Shown here: positions 30,236 through 46,285 of the stretch, piece by piece
Layout: each line of letters begins with the position of its first letter
Numbering within the stretch: position 1 is the first letter of the stretch
Source of the DNA: Amia ocellicauda
Taxonomy: Eukaryota > Chordata > Actinopteri > Amiiformes > Amiidae
Length of the DNA: 64,000 bases
NCBI RefSeq assembly: GCF_036373705.1
Contig: NC_089863.1
Span: forward strand, 9,469,357-9,533,356
Direction of reading: 5' to 3'
Notes under the pieces: model-generated
Database searches by the model: none
What the model saw: only the letters and a program-made list of their open reading frames with translations
What the model was told of the DNA's origin: nothing
Translations under genes and position numbers: made by a program

Positions 30236-30900
30236 GTGCCAGTGAAGGTGCTTGAGAGTCCCCTGCAAGAGAAGCAGCACAGCAGCAGCAACATCCTAAG
30301 AAGGGATGTGTGTATCAGCGTCTGGATTTCAAGATCTTAAGAAATATGTTTTTGTCAATGTCGATTTTGCTAGATATTTAGAAATATGTTTTTGATAAGA
30401 TCAAGCTGTTTGGGTGGAGGAGCTGGAATATTTTGCACATAGATCCCCCATGTGGAATTCAACAGAATTGCACCCAAATTATTTTGTATGATTTCACTGG
30501 ACTTCTCAACAATACTGGACTGTACATAATGTCATGAGCGGGGCGTGACGGGCCTTAATTTCACTGAATTATTTAATTGGGATCCCATTTCGTCATGCAC
30601 TTTTCATCAAGCACATTTCATCACTGGCGAGAGTCCGGGTGCATTTTGTAAAGGATTTGTCATTTTAGCAAAACGTTTTAAAGTTTGGAGCGTGTGTCAC
30701 AAGCTATAGGGTGTACTAACCATGACACGATTACGCCATCTTGAGTTAGACTCAAGTAACTCACTCCCCGCACAGAGCCCTCGGATCCTGGCACACCAAC
30801 ACAGGACAACCAGGTAAGTACAGTTATATTTATTCTTATAATACACACAGGACAAAATTGAATATAGGCAGATAACCGCTATCCTCAGGGCAATAAGTCT
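30236..30900. other. Intergenic, partial RNase-flank homology
   Basis: 30240-30520 is a diverged copy of the 23760-24060 RNase flank (AGAAGCAGCAC, GATTTTGC, CTGTTTGGGTGGAGGA). 30530-30570 shares GCGGGGCGTGACGGGC with 46090 and 58360. No gene is visible. Confidence 0.55.
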
Positions 30901-32800
30901 AAGGTAGCACCAGAAGAAAATTTCACATTTACAACAATCAAGACTGCATGTAGCAAGGATGTGGCTGTTATAATGGGGGATTTCAATTTCCCAAACATAG
31001 ACTGGGAAAGCCCCGTGGGGACTACAGAAGCAGAAATAGAAATGGTTGAGATGGTAAATGATATTTTTCTAACCAAATCTGTCAGGGAACCAACCAGAGG
31101 GAGCACATGCATTGACCAAGACAGTGTCAGAGGGACACTAGTTAGAGAACCAATGGCAAACTGTGATCACAATATGGTTAGCTTTGAGGCATTCATTTAA
31201 AAAACAAGGCCCAAAACAATGGTCTACAATTTTAGAAAAGCAAACCTTGAAGGTATGAGACGGCACTTAGAAGAGGTAGACTGGAGCACACTGGATACAG
31301 AGTCAGTTGAAAATGGATGGTTATATTTTAAGAATATACTACTTGAGGCTCAGGAGAAATTTATACCAAAACATAGCAAATTAGCAAATAGGACCAAAAA
31401 ACACTGGCCAAAATGGTTTAATAGAAGTATGCAAAAAAATATCAATCGAAAGAAAATGTTGTATAGCGCATACAAAAGGGATGGAGACTAAACAAAATAC
31501 ATAGAATATGTTGAACTGCAAAGAGATCTTAAGAAAGGGATAAGGAAAGCAAAGAGAGAAATAAAAAGAAACATAGATCTTGGAGATAAAACTAACGCAA
31601 AGAGCTTTTTTCAATATTACAACAGCAAGAGGTCAATAAAGGAGGAAGTGAAACAGATAAAGGGCAAAAATTGAAGTATCTTGGAGACAAACATTCTAAA
31701 TGAGTATTTCACAGAGGTTTTTACAAAAGAAAAAACAGATAACATGCCTCAGGTTAACAACCAGTCCAGTCAAACCCTAAGAGAGATCAGGATAAATGAG
31801 GAGGAGGTACTAAAGGGACTAGCAGAATTAAAAACACAGAAATCACCTGGGCCAGATGGTATATTTCCAACAGAATTTAAAGAAATTAGGGAAATTATTT
31901 ATAGGCCGCTAACTCAAATATTCCAAATTACACTTAGAACAGGAGATGTGCCAACTGACTGGAAGACAGCAAATGTCAAACCAATCCACAAGAAAGAGGA
32001 CAAAACTGAGCCAGGAAATTACAGACCAATCAGTCTCATCTGCATTAAAATGTTGCAGAAAATTACACAGAAACTAGAGGAGCATCTTAATGAAAACCAT
32101 ATTCCTGGAGATAGTCAGCATGGGTTTGGACGAGGCAGATCATGTCTTACTAATCTATTAGAATTTTTTGAACATGCAACTGCAGCTGTAGATCACGTGA
32201 AAGCATATGATATGATATACTTAGATTTTGAACAAGCTTTTGATAAGGTTCCACACCAAAGACTGATCCTCAAATTGGAAGCTGTAGGCATTCAGGGTAA
32301 TATAAGTAGATGGATTATGAACTGGTTGATGTCTAGGATACTGAGGGTGTCGATTAGAGGAGTCGCTTCTAACTGGAGTGAGGTTGTTAGTGGAGTTCCA
32401 CAGGGATCAGTACTAGGGCCTTTGCTTTTTCTAATCTATATTAATGATCTGGACTCTGGGATAGTTAGCAAACTTGTCAAATTTGCAGATGATACTAAAA
32501 TAGGTGGCTCAGCAGATACAATCTTGGCAGCACAGGCTATTCAAAGGGACTTAGATAATATTCAGTTGTGGTCCGACACCTGGGAGATGAAATTCAATGT
32601 GGACAAGTCATTCACACTGACTTAGCAAAATGCTGTAGAAAAAGTGTAGAATTGAGAACAAGGGCAGTGATGTTCAGACTGTACAATGCACTAGTTAGAG
32701 CTCATCTGGATACTGTGTGCAGTTCTGGGCTCCACACTTCAAGAAAGATATCGCTGCTCTAGAGGCAGTTCAGAGGAGAGCAACCAGACTTATTCCAGAT
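30900..32800 (+). mobile_element. CR1-type LINE, endonuclease C-terminus to reverse transcriptase, defective
   Basis: 30960-31200 gives the endonuclease end (VIMGDFNFPNIDWESP, CDHNMVSFE). 31681-32625 is a 314-aa open frame of reverse transcriptase with SPGPDGIFPTEF, YRPISL, YLDFEQAFDKVPH, SGVPQGSVLGPLLFLIYIND and FADD. Stops at 31488 and 31671 interrupt the polyprotein. After FNVDK about 150 bases are missing compared with the copy at 49.1-49.5 kb, shifting the frame. The element ends abruptly at about 32795 where an inverted RNase flank begins. Confidence 0.9.
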
Positions 32801-32814
32801 CTCTGTGCAAAATA

Positions 32815-33350
32815 TTTCAGCTCCTCCAACCAAATGGCTTGATCTTATCAAAAACATATTTCTAAATATCTTGCAAAATCGACATTCACAGTGACCCATT
32901 TCTAAAGATCTTGCAAGCCACACGCTGAGAGATGCACGTCCCTTCTCAGGGTGTAAATTATTGGACAAGTCTGATAATATCGTGCTGTTGCTGCTGCCGT
33001 GCTGCTTCTCTCTCAGGTGACTCTCCAGCCCCTTAACTGGCGCAGGTTCCTGGCTACTGGTGTCTGGTGGCCATGATGCCCCTCCAGCACTGTGATGTGC
33101 TGACTCTGTGTGGAGGCTGTGAGCTCTGGACGGGTCGCACCACCTCAACAACAATCCCACACCACTGGGGCTGGAATACCCCACTGACTGGGGGTCCATG
33201 CATGAGTCTGCAGGGACAATAATACACTGGGGGCGGGTCGACGCCTGCAGCCTCATCGCACAGAGCCCTGTAACTGTCACCCCCGCTCACCACCGCTCAT
33301 CAGGGCTGCCCCTTGTGCTCTGTAATGCATTGATAATGGGAAGAGACCAG
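32815..33350 (-). repeat. Inverted copy of the RNase upstream flank
   Basis: Reverse complement of about 23330-23960 with few differences. No RNase exon is attached. Confidence 0.85.
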
Positions 33351-34305
33351 TGGCAGCTGGTGACTCAAAAAATTGGGGAGGACAGGAGGACAACCAACCC
33401 ACTGCAACACGTTATTTTACACTAGTTGGCTACTTATCTCTACTTTCTTATGTTCAAGTTATGTTTTGTTCTTATGTTGAAATGTAGCAATAATCCAACT
33501 AACAACCTAATGCAAACTTACTATACAACTAAGGTAAGGTAATGCACCCAAAGTTTATCCCCATCTTCCATAAGGAACAAACATCATATTATATTACACC
33601 CTCTGATTTAAAAAGGAAAAACAAAAACTTATTTTATAAATGATACTGAGATTTGGTATTGGTTAATTTCAACCAATTACTCTTTTTTATATTTTGATCT
33701 CCCTCTTGCTTCTCAAATATACAGGAGGAGGAACCCCCTCTGCCTCTATGGACCAGCCTCCTCTGATATTTATACAGACACACAAAATATAAATCCCAAC
33801 AATTCAGAGTGCAAATCATGAAATGGAAACAATTAAGAGCAATACGTTACATGACCTCATCAGTAGAGATCCATTAGCATGATAAAGCAGGACACGCTGT
33901 GATGGAAACAAACACGCCATAATACAAAACAATATCTGAAATATTAAGACTTCATGGATGAGTAAACAAAAACAAGAGGTGATTTAACAAATAATACGAT
34001 TTAACAATTAGGCCATTATTTAACCCGTTACTTTCATTGTTAATTATTTAACTTGGATAGAGTTTGACATATGTGGCATGTTTACCAGATGTTGGGATGG
34101 TCTAAACATACTGGGACCTGGCAGAGAAAATGCCCCAGGTGAAGAATCCGCAGAGACATCAGTGACCCGAGGTGATTTCACCTGTTACTTTCATTGGTGT
34201 ATTAATTAATGTGTGCACAAAATACAATATTTTCTATAAAAACACAAGTTTCTGAAAGCCCAGAATAAGTATTTTTCAGTTTTGGATGTCTTTGTAAATC
34301 TTTCC
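33351..34305. other. Intergenic, one dispersed repeat
   Basis: 34005-34205 is a copy of the dispersed repeat at 20.5-20.77 kb. The rest is AT-rich with no gene. Confidence 0.5.
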
Positions 34306-34309
34306 ACTG

Positions 34310-38757
<4,448 letters not shown>

Positions 38758-39416
38758 ATGGCAATGTTTTTATCACCACTTGGTGTTCTGTATTATTGAA
38801 AATAATTATTTATCGTATGTCTTTTTTATTTACTTAATTACTTTATTATGGGTTTGTGGGTTGCACATGTGACAGTAAGTTATTTTGCCAAGCGCACACC
38901 GCGGGTCACATTCTCACCTGGACTCACCCGCATTGCTCTCCCTAATTACCTCCACCCTTGACTCCCAGCTATTGAGGCTGGGCATTTTGTTCACTTGGCC
39001 GATCAGATACTAGAGAACCATGTGCAGCGGTGAGGCGAGGCGAGGCGAGGCGTGAAGGACCAGTGCTGGAGGTGAAACTGATCTTCCTTGCAGCAGGAAG
39101 ACGATAGCCTGGAAGAAGACTAGTACTGATTACAATTGATATGGAGACATTGAGACGAGACCTGTGGAGAAGGAAGGCAGTGATGGCGAAATGAGGGTTC
39201 GTGAAGCACTGAGGCTCTCCAGCCACTTGTATCGCACATTACTTGAGGTCTCATCCAACACAGTGTACACTAGTGACACCTAGTGACATTTGTGCTCACT
39301 CATACTCACGGTAGATTGATACCACTGCATTACTTTTTTCTTAAAACATAAGTGCCACACAATGTATATTAATCTACCAGTTTTAGTTATTTTACAAAAT
39401 GTAAAAGCAGTAGATA
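38758..39416. other. Intergenic, no gene seen
   Basis: Includes a short GGCGA tandem repeat at 39031-39051. Nothing else recognised. Confidence 0.5.
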
Positions 39417-41004
39417 TAGTGAGGGAAAAAAGTATTTGATCTCCTGCTGATTTTGTACGTTTGCCCACTGACAAAAAAATGATCAGTCTATAATTTTAAT
39501 GGTAGGTGTATTTTAACAGTGAGAGAGAGATTAACAACAAAGAAATCCAGAAAAATGCATTTCAAAAAAGTTATAAATTGATTTGCATGTTAATGAGGGA
39601 AATAAGTATTTGAACCCCTATCAATCAGCAAGAGTTCTGGCTCCCAGGTGTCTTTTATACAGGTAATGAGCTGAGATTAGGAGCACTCTCTTAAAGGGAC
39701 TCTCCTAATCTCAGCTCGTTACCTGTATAAAAGACACCTGTCCACAGAAGCAATCAATCAATCAGATTCCAAACTCTCCACCATATCCAAGACCAAAGAG
39801 CTGTCCAAGGATGTCAGGGACAAGATTGTAGACCTACACAAGGCTGGAATGGGCTACAAGACCATCGCCAAACAGCTTGGTGAGAAGGTGACAACACTTG
39901 GTGAGATTATTCGCAAATGGAAGAAACACAAAATAACGGTCAGTCTCCCTCAGTCTGGGGCTCCATGCAAGATCTCACCTCGTGGAGTTTCAATGATCAT
40001 GAGAACGGTGAGGAATCAGCCCAGAACTACACGGGAGGATCTTGTTAATGATCTCAAGGCAGCTGGGACCATAGTCACCAAGAAAACAATTGGTAACACA
40101 CTACGCCGTGAAGGACTGAAATCCTGCAGCGCCCGCAAGGTCCCCCTGCTCAAGAAAGCACATGTACAGGCCCGTCTGAAGTTTGCCAATGAACATCTGA
40201 ATGATTCAGAGGAGAACTGGGTGAAAGTGTTGTGGTCAGATGAGACCAAAATCGAGCTCTTTGGCATCAACTCAACTCGCCGTGTTTGGAGGAGGAGGAA
40301 TGACCCCAAGAACACCATCCCCACCGTCAAACATGGAGGTGGAAACATTATGCTTTGGGGGTGTTTTTCTGCTAAGGGGACAGGACAACTGCACCGCATC
40401 AAAGGGACGATGCACAGGGCCATGTACCATCAAATCTTGGGTGAGAACCTCCTTCCCTCAGCCAGGGCATTGAAAATGGGTCGTGGATGGGTATTCCAGC
40501 ATGACAATGACCCAAAACACACAGCCAAGGCAACAAAGGAGTGGCTCAAGAAGAAGCACATGAAGGTCCTGGAGTGGCCTAGCCAGTCTCCAGACCTTAA
40601 TCCCATAGAAAATCTGTGGAGGGAGCTGAAGGTTCGAGTTGCCAAACGTCAGCCTCGAAACCTTAATGACTTGGAGAGGATCTGCAAAGAGGAGTGGGAC
40701 AAAATCCCTCCTGAGATGTGTGCAAACCTGGTGGCCAACTACAAGAAACGTCTGACCTCTGTGATTGCCAACAAGGGTTTTGCCACCAAGTACTAAGTCG
40801 AAGGGGTCAAATACTTATTTCCCGCATTAACATGCAAATCAATTTATAACTTTTTTGAAATGCGTTTTTCTGGATTTGTTTGTTGTTATTCTGTCTCTCT
40901 CTGTTAAAATACACCTACCATTAAAATTATAGACTGATCATTTCTTTGTCAGTGGGCAAACGTACAAAATCAGCAGGGGATCAAATACTTTTTTCCCCTC
41001 ACTG
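39417..41004 (+). mobile_element. Tc1-like DNA transposon, about 1,588 bp
   Basis: Terminal inverted repeats start AGTGAGGGAAAAAAGTATTT and end in its complement, with TA on both sides. Subterminal repeats about 165 bases in (AAAAAAGTTATAAATTGATT) are mirrored on the right. A perfect-looking 40-base palindrome lies at 39647-39745 upstream of the transposase frame. Confidence 0.95.
39783..40796 (+). pseudogene. Tc1 transposase, open but probably start-codon-less
   Basis: The frame is open from 39783 to the stop at 40794-40796 (337 codons). Tc1 family members normally start with ATG at the position that is ATA here (39783-39785); the next ATG is 39849, which would remove 22 residues of the first helix-turn-helix. 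The catalytic triad is visible: [14 protein letters not shown] and [11 protein letters not shown]. The C-terminus GFATKY is complete. Otherwise undamaged, so the loss of function may be recent, or the shorter product may be made. Confidence 0.85.
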
Positions 41005-41092
41005 TACATGCATATATACATACTTAAATTATACAAATGTACACATGCTCATGCATATATATATAATGTATACATACATACTCACATGATTA

Positions 41093-41303
41093 TACACCGA
41101 TCAACCATAACATTATAACCACGTGCCTAATATTGTGTAGGTCCCCCTTTTGCCGCCAAAACAGCCCTGACTCATCAACTTTGAGGACAAAATGTTCACT
41201 TGCTGCCTAATATATCCCACCCACTGACAGGTGCCATGATAACGAGATTATCAGTGTTATTCACTTCACCTGTCAGTGGTCAATGATATGGCTGATCGGT
41301 GTA
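41093..41303. mobile_element. Tc1-type MITE, about 211 bp
   Basis: Inverted ends TACACCGATCA(A)CCATAAC and ATGGCTGATCGGTGTA, with no coding capacity. It belongs to a group of short non-autonomous elements frequent in fish. Confidence 0.85.
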
Positions 41304-41415
41304 ATTAAATTATAATAATATATTTAGGAAAATAATAGCTATAACCAGAGAATGAGGAATAAATATCTCAAATCAAAAGGATTTCTATGGCAGGAATGAC
41401 CACAAGTGTCAGGTC

Positions 41416-41884
41416 TGTCATGGTGAACAGACTGGGCGTAAGGGGACCCAGGTGTGGAGAGAACACAATCCAGGCAGGGAGGTCGAGAGCCGGCAGACAG
41501 GTATAACAGAGGCAGTTCAGTAATCGAGGTCAGTAGAACAAGCAGAGGTCAAATCACAGACAAACAGGGCCATACAGGGAATCTGAGGTCATGGTCAAAA
41601 ACAGGCAGGCAAAGGGTCAGATATCCGAAAAGCAGTGGTCAAGAGAAGGCAGAAGTCAAACACAGTGGCACTTTCACAATCAGCACACCACTTGAAAACA
41701 GATTACAACAATGACTTCACAATGATCCAGGCTTTGGCTAAGTTTAAATACACTGAGTGATGAGTGGGGCAATCAGGAACAGGTGACGGAGATAATTAAA
41801 TAATGCAGTACTAGAATACCATGAAACAGGTGATGGGTGACATCTGGTGGTGAACTGAGGAAAGATCAGGCCGACAGCATGACA
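41416..41884. mobile_element. Candidate solo LTR (Ty3/gypsy-like)
   Basis: Ends are TGTCATG and CATGACA. The interior is rich in CAGGCAGG, GGTCA and AACAGG motifs, as in fish gypsy LTRs. No clear target-site duplication is seen, so the ends are provisional. Confidence 0.55.
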
Positions 41885-42059
41885 GCAAGTAAGTGCAGAG
41901 CAATGCTGAACTCTCCTCCTCTGTCCCAGCAGCGCCCCTGTGTGTCTCTCAGGCTGTGAGAGGCTCTAACAGGACTGACATTTTCTCTGGGTCTGTCATG
42001 TGTGAGAATTGTGGGAGGGAAAAGAAACGATTTTTTGGAAGAATATGTCCCTTATTTTA

Positions 42060-43260
42060 GCATATTTATTGAAGTGCAAGAGAAAGTGCATCTCTGTGTA
42101 AACCTCTCCTGTCTCACAGTGACCGCAGCGCCGGTCCTCTCTGTGTCCACCTCTCCTGTCTCACAGTGACCACAGCGCCGGTCCTCTCTGTGTAAACCTC
42201 TCCTGTCTCACAGTGACCGCAGCGCCGGTCCTCTCTGTGTCCACCTCTCCTGTCTCACAGTGACCGCAGCGCCGGTCCTCTCTGTGTCCACCTCTCCTGT
42301 CTCACAGTGACCGCAGCGCCGGTCCTCTCTGTGTCCACCTCTCCTGTCTCACAGTGACCGCAGCGCCGGTCCTCTCTGTGTCCACCTCTCCTGTCTCACA
42401 GTGACCGCAGCGCCAGTCCTCTCTGTGTCCACCTCTCCTGTCTCACAGTGACCACAGCGCCGGTCCTCTCTGTGTAAACCTCTCCTGTCTCACAGTGACC
42501 GCAGCGCCGGTCCTCTCTGTGTCCACCTCTCCTGTCTCACAGTGACCGCAGCGCCGGTCCTCTCTGTGTCCACCTCTCCTGTCTCACAGTGACCGCAGCG
42601 CCAGTCCTCTCTGTGTCCACCTCTCCTGTCTCACAGTGACCGCAGCGCCGGTCCTCTCTGTGTCCACCTCTCCTGTCTCACAGTGACCGCAGCGCCGGTC
42701 CTCTCTGTGTCCACCTCTCCTGTCAACCAGATGTGTCTCTGCTTCATATCTCTGACAGTGGAGAGATACTCTGCTGGGTGTATTCTCTCTTTGCAAGGTT
42801 GTTTTGTAATTTAATTTCTTTGCCCCAATGTTCCAGAGAGGAGTTCTTGATGTGTTCTGCAGTTTGTCTGACTCTGATTGGAGGCTGGTTAGCACTGCTG
42901 AGCTGAAGCTGCTTAGTGTTAGTGGGGTGAGTGCAGTGAGCTTCAGGGCCAGCTGGCTGAGGGGACTCTTTTCTGGGCTGAGCTCTTGGGTTGGCAGGAC
43001 CTTGTGCTGGAGCAGGTCTGGGTCACTGTTCTTCAGATGTGTCCAGATTCTGACCTGCATGCCTGCTTTGGGCTTTTCTGTTGTACTTGTGATCTTCTTT
43101 TGTACAGTTTAGCTTGCAGGGTTTCCATTGGGTGTTGATCCAATTTACTGTAGTCCTGTTGACTGACTGAGCCCCATACCTCACTCACATACAGCTTGAT
43201 CGGCTGGATGTCGCAGTCTATAATTTTGAACCAGATTCTGACAGGTATGTAGCTTCCTTT
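42060..43260 (-). mobile_element. LINE 3' fragment with an internal expansion
   Basis: Corresponds to 51110-51850 of the long LINE, but the first part is expanded into a 47-bp tandem array (42121-42731). It continues after a solo LTR insertion at 43819-44042. Confidence 0.75.
42121..42731. repeat. 47-bp minisatellite, 13 units
   Basis: The unit starts GACCGCAGCGCCGGTCCTCT and ends CTCTCCTGTCTCACAGT. Variants are ACC(A/G)CAG, GCC(A/G)GT and GTGT(CC/AA)ACC. A single unit of the same sequence exists in the unexpanded LINE copies at about 640-690 and 51150-51200, where it encodes the Cys-His motif. Confidence 0.97.
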
Positions 43261-43278
43261 ATATTGTGTTAAAAGCTC

Positions 43279-43813
43279 TGAAGAATCCCCTTTTAATTGC
43301 TCTCAGAAAAATCAGACTGTAGAGTAGATTGAATCAAACAGAGTCTTTATTCAAGCCGCTTGGAGAAAAGTAATACACACAGACACGCAGGTCTCTGTCC
43401 TTACTTCCCTAAAATCATAGAGATTACATGATGTTATATACATATTGCGATATCCTGGACAGGGTGCGTTTGAACCAATAAGGGGGAGACAACTCCCTAT
43501 CTTATGATATCCTCACTATCTTCCTGATTAAGCTTAAACACAATGTTTTCTATTTTATGCCCAAATATGGAGACATATGTAGCCATTTCGCTATATTTAT
43601 ATTCCACACGTATCTAACGCATGTCTAGATAGGCAAAGGGGGGTCGTGTGCCCACTTCCCCATCTTCTTGTGGTTTTACAGAACGTACGTTCTGTACTAA
43701 AATTGTACTATGTGTCTGCAGAGAGATGCATCTGATACAGACCGGTAGAAGCTGGTCTCATTATGTAATCTTTGGTTACCTCATGTACGGGTGAGGTATT
43801 TGGGGCCTCTTCA
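43279..43813 (-). mobile_element. Solo LTR with 5-bp target-site duplication
   Basis: Begins TGAAGA and ends TCTTCA, flanked by AGCTC on both sides (43274-43278 and 43814-43818). It interrupts a LINE fragment whose uninterrupted form is at 21.3 kb. AATAAA on the minus strand near 43350 fits an LTR R-region in that orientation. Likely an old endogenous retrovirus or LTR retrotransposon that recombined to a single LTR. Confidence 0.85.
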
Positions 43814-44559
43814 AGCTCTTTGTGGTTCTTCTATTCATACATTCACTGCCACGTTAACGCTCACTGACGAACACTCTGAGTGTGTGTGTGTGTCCTTCTC
43901 ATGATGTCTTTCAAAATGTCACACTTCTTTTGAGAGTTCCTCTCTCAACCAAAACATCTGAAAAGCAATAGTCAGTGTAATAGCAAAGCAGGCATCTTCA
44001 CACAGTGTGAAAAACCTTCCCCCAAATAAGGTAGTGAACCAACTGTAGTGACAAGAACAGGAACACACGGGAGCAGTGACCGACTGTCGCTGGATTGAAA
44101 CTGAAATGTTTTAACAGTCAGGATGGCAAGTCCACATACAATAGTCCGTAATACAAGTGTTTTCAGGCGGCGCTGACCGCTGCCTTCGACACACAGACCA
44201 CCCATGAGCCCCTGCGCTGCACTGCTGCTGGCCTGCAGCTCTCACTGCTTGTTCACACCAACAATCCGCAGAGACAGTCAGTGTGAAGGAACACGATTCA
44301 GTTAACATGCATCCATTTACAAGTTAAATTAATTAATACATAAATACAGCAGATCTGGGTTTGCCTCTAAAACATAAGGACTGGTTTAATAAATGCATCC
44401 ATAAACGCCATGACTGAGACGCGCACACTTTAGTTCAATTAAACCTGCTATATTGTATCTGGATGATTAATCGTGAAACGTGTGTATTTTATTTCAAATG
44501 TAACTTGCCCTGGTTAAGGACGTCTGCTAAGTAAATTATAAACACGGCAAAACGTATTG

Positions 44560-44835
44560 GACGTACTCACTGAATGGTGTGATGAGTATGAAAATGATGT
44601 GACTCATATGCTATGGCCTTCACAGTCACCAGATCTCAACCCAACTGAACACCTATGAACGTGTTAGACAGCACTCTCCACCACCATCATCAAAACACAA
44701 ATGAGGGAATGGTGTTCATCCCTCCAGTAGAGTCCAGACACTTGTACAATCTGTGCCGAGAGCATTGAAGCTGTTCTGGCGGCTTGTGGAGACCAACACC
44801 TCACTGAGACACTTTATGTTGGGTTTTCTGTTAAT
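44560..44835 (+). pseudogene. Tc1-family transposase C-terminal remnant
   Basis: SPDLNPTEHL is encoded near 44628-44657 followed at once by a stop. The rest is frame-shifted and ends in a Tc1-like 3' region. Confidence 0.6.
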
Positions 44836-44879
44836 TTGTCACCCATCTATATATATTTTCTGGTAGAAAAAATAATTTT

Positions 44880-45171
44880 AAATGGTTTTATCAGTTGAAA
44901 TTCTGCTGGGGTTATCTATATGTGTCCTTGTGGATTAGTCTATGTGGGACAGACTAAAAGACCACTTAAGATTCGGATTGCTGAACACAAAGCAGCAATT
45001 AGAAATCAAATTGCAGAGTACTCTATAGCCAAACACTACATGAAGGCTGGATCTTCACCACACTCACTTCATTTTGTGGGTCTGGAGAAGATTAGACCTG
45101 AAAGAGGAGGGAATCTCGTAAATTTGCTACTGAGGAGAGAGGCATATAGGATATTGGCATTAAAGACATGA
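44880..45171 (+). mobile_element. Penelope-like retroelement, GIY-YIG endonuclease fragment
   Basis: An open frame from about 44920 encodes CPCGLVYVGQTKRPLKIRI, AEHKAAIRNQ and HFVGLEKIRPERGGN. The YVGQT...R...EHK arrangement is the GIY-YIG nuclease of Penelope-like elements. The reverse transcriptase is absent. The hammerhead-like terminus at 12.1 kb may belong to the same class. Confidence 0.75.
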
Positions 45172-45734
45172 GAACCACTCTTAGAAGTAATGTGTTCAAA
45201 TTCTACACAAAAACTGTTATTTTCTACACAATATGTGCAGGGTACAGTCTTTCTGCTAACACAATCGAAGTGTGTTATTTATTTCTAACCATAATACTCT
45301 GTGAAATGTATCTCAACCAATCACTTCCACATGCCCTTCGCTGGAGGACAGCGCTGAGCGTTTGAACTTTCTACAAAACTTGTTCTGTGGCCTCAAAATT
45401 ATGAGAGTTGAGTATCATTATTGTAATCCTTAGTTTGAGTTCTGTTTGAGTTAATTTTACAATTTACGTCACCACCTATGGGGTGGTTAGGGGTGACACG
45501 CTTCACGACCATGCCACCTCCTTCATTAATGAGAGAGGACCTCGTTCACCTCCGTCAATTCTCTCCCCGGGCAATTTCAATCTAAAATACAGATAGCAGC
45601 AACCAGAGAATGTACAGTATTTAATTCACAGGAAAGTCCAATAACACAGGAAAAAAAACCTTCCCCTCAGAGGATATAAACAAGTCTCTTGTCTGCCGCG
45701 CTGCTGTTAAGACGAATTCAGTGACCGCTAGGAT

Positions 45735-45885
45735 TCATGTGAAGTTACCCAGCTGTATAAATGTGTACAAATGTATTTTACTGGAGCAATGTAACCCTTG
45801 CTCAAGGGTACAACAGCATTGCATTGCACTGGTTATGAGTCCAGAGCCCTAACCACTACTCCACAGTTATGCCTACTTCCCTCCC
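45735..45885 (-). mobile_element. tRNA-derived SINE-like fragment
   Basis: On the minus strand: AGTGGTTAGGGCTCTGGACT (tRNA A-box region), then GTTGTACCCTTGAGCAAGG and TTGCTCCAGTAAAATACA. This order is familiar from fish SINEs, but the B-box segment between the two is deleted. The reverse copy is at 58605-58755. Confidence 0.6.
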
Positions 45886-46143
45886 CAGCCTACTTCCCTC
45901 CCAAGCCTACTTCCCTCTCCAGCCCTGCGCCTTGGTTTGGCTGTGGGTCATGTGGGCTGTGAGTGTCCTGCTCCGTGTGCTCAGTAGTAGGTTGCGCTGC
46001 TGACTGACCGTGTCTCTGGGTTTAACCAATTAGTAAGTGAAAATAAGTCATAATACATAAATAAATAAAAGTGATCAATCAACTGTTAATTGCCCGTCAC
46101 GCCCCGCCCCTGACATTAACTGAAGTAATTCATTATCGTATTA

Positions 46144-46285
46144 GTACGGAAGAGCCCTGGGGGCATTGAAACAAAACCCCTCCGAAATTCAACTCAAAAT
46201 TTTAACTTGAAATCTCTAAAGTCTGGGTTTAACATGAATTCTTGTTTAGATTTTTCTTTCACATGGCCCCAGGGCTCTTCCGTAC
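46144..46285. mobile_element. 142-bp inverted-repeat element (MITE-like)
   Basis: About 20-bp ends, GTACGGAAGAGCCCTGGGG and its complement, bracket a noncoding AT-rich core. A second copy at 58183-58323 is part of copy B. I do not recognise the family. Confidence 0.7.

Noticed and set aside
41454-41714. 86-codon frame
   Set aside because: Lies within the candidate solo LTR, with no recognisable protein.
42121-42731. CRISPR array
   Set aside because: 47-bp units are contiguous with no unique spacers. The sequence is vertebrate and derives from a LINE.
45820-45870. Functional tRNA gene
   Set aside because: Only an A-box-like part is present. The B box and acceptor stem are missing, and the context matches a SINE.
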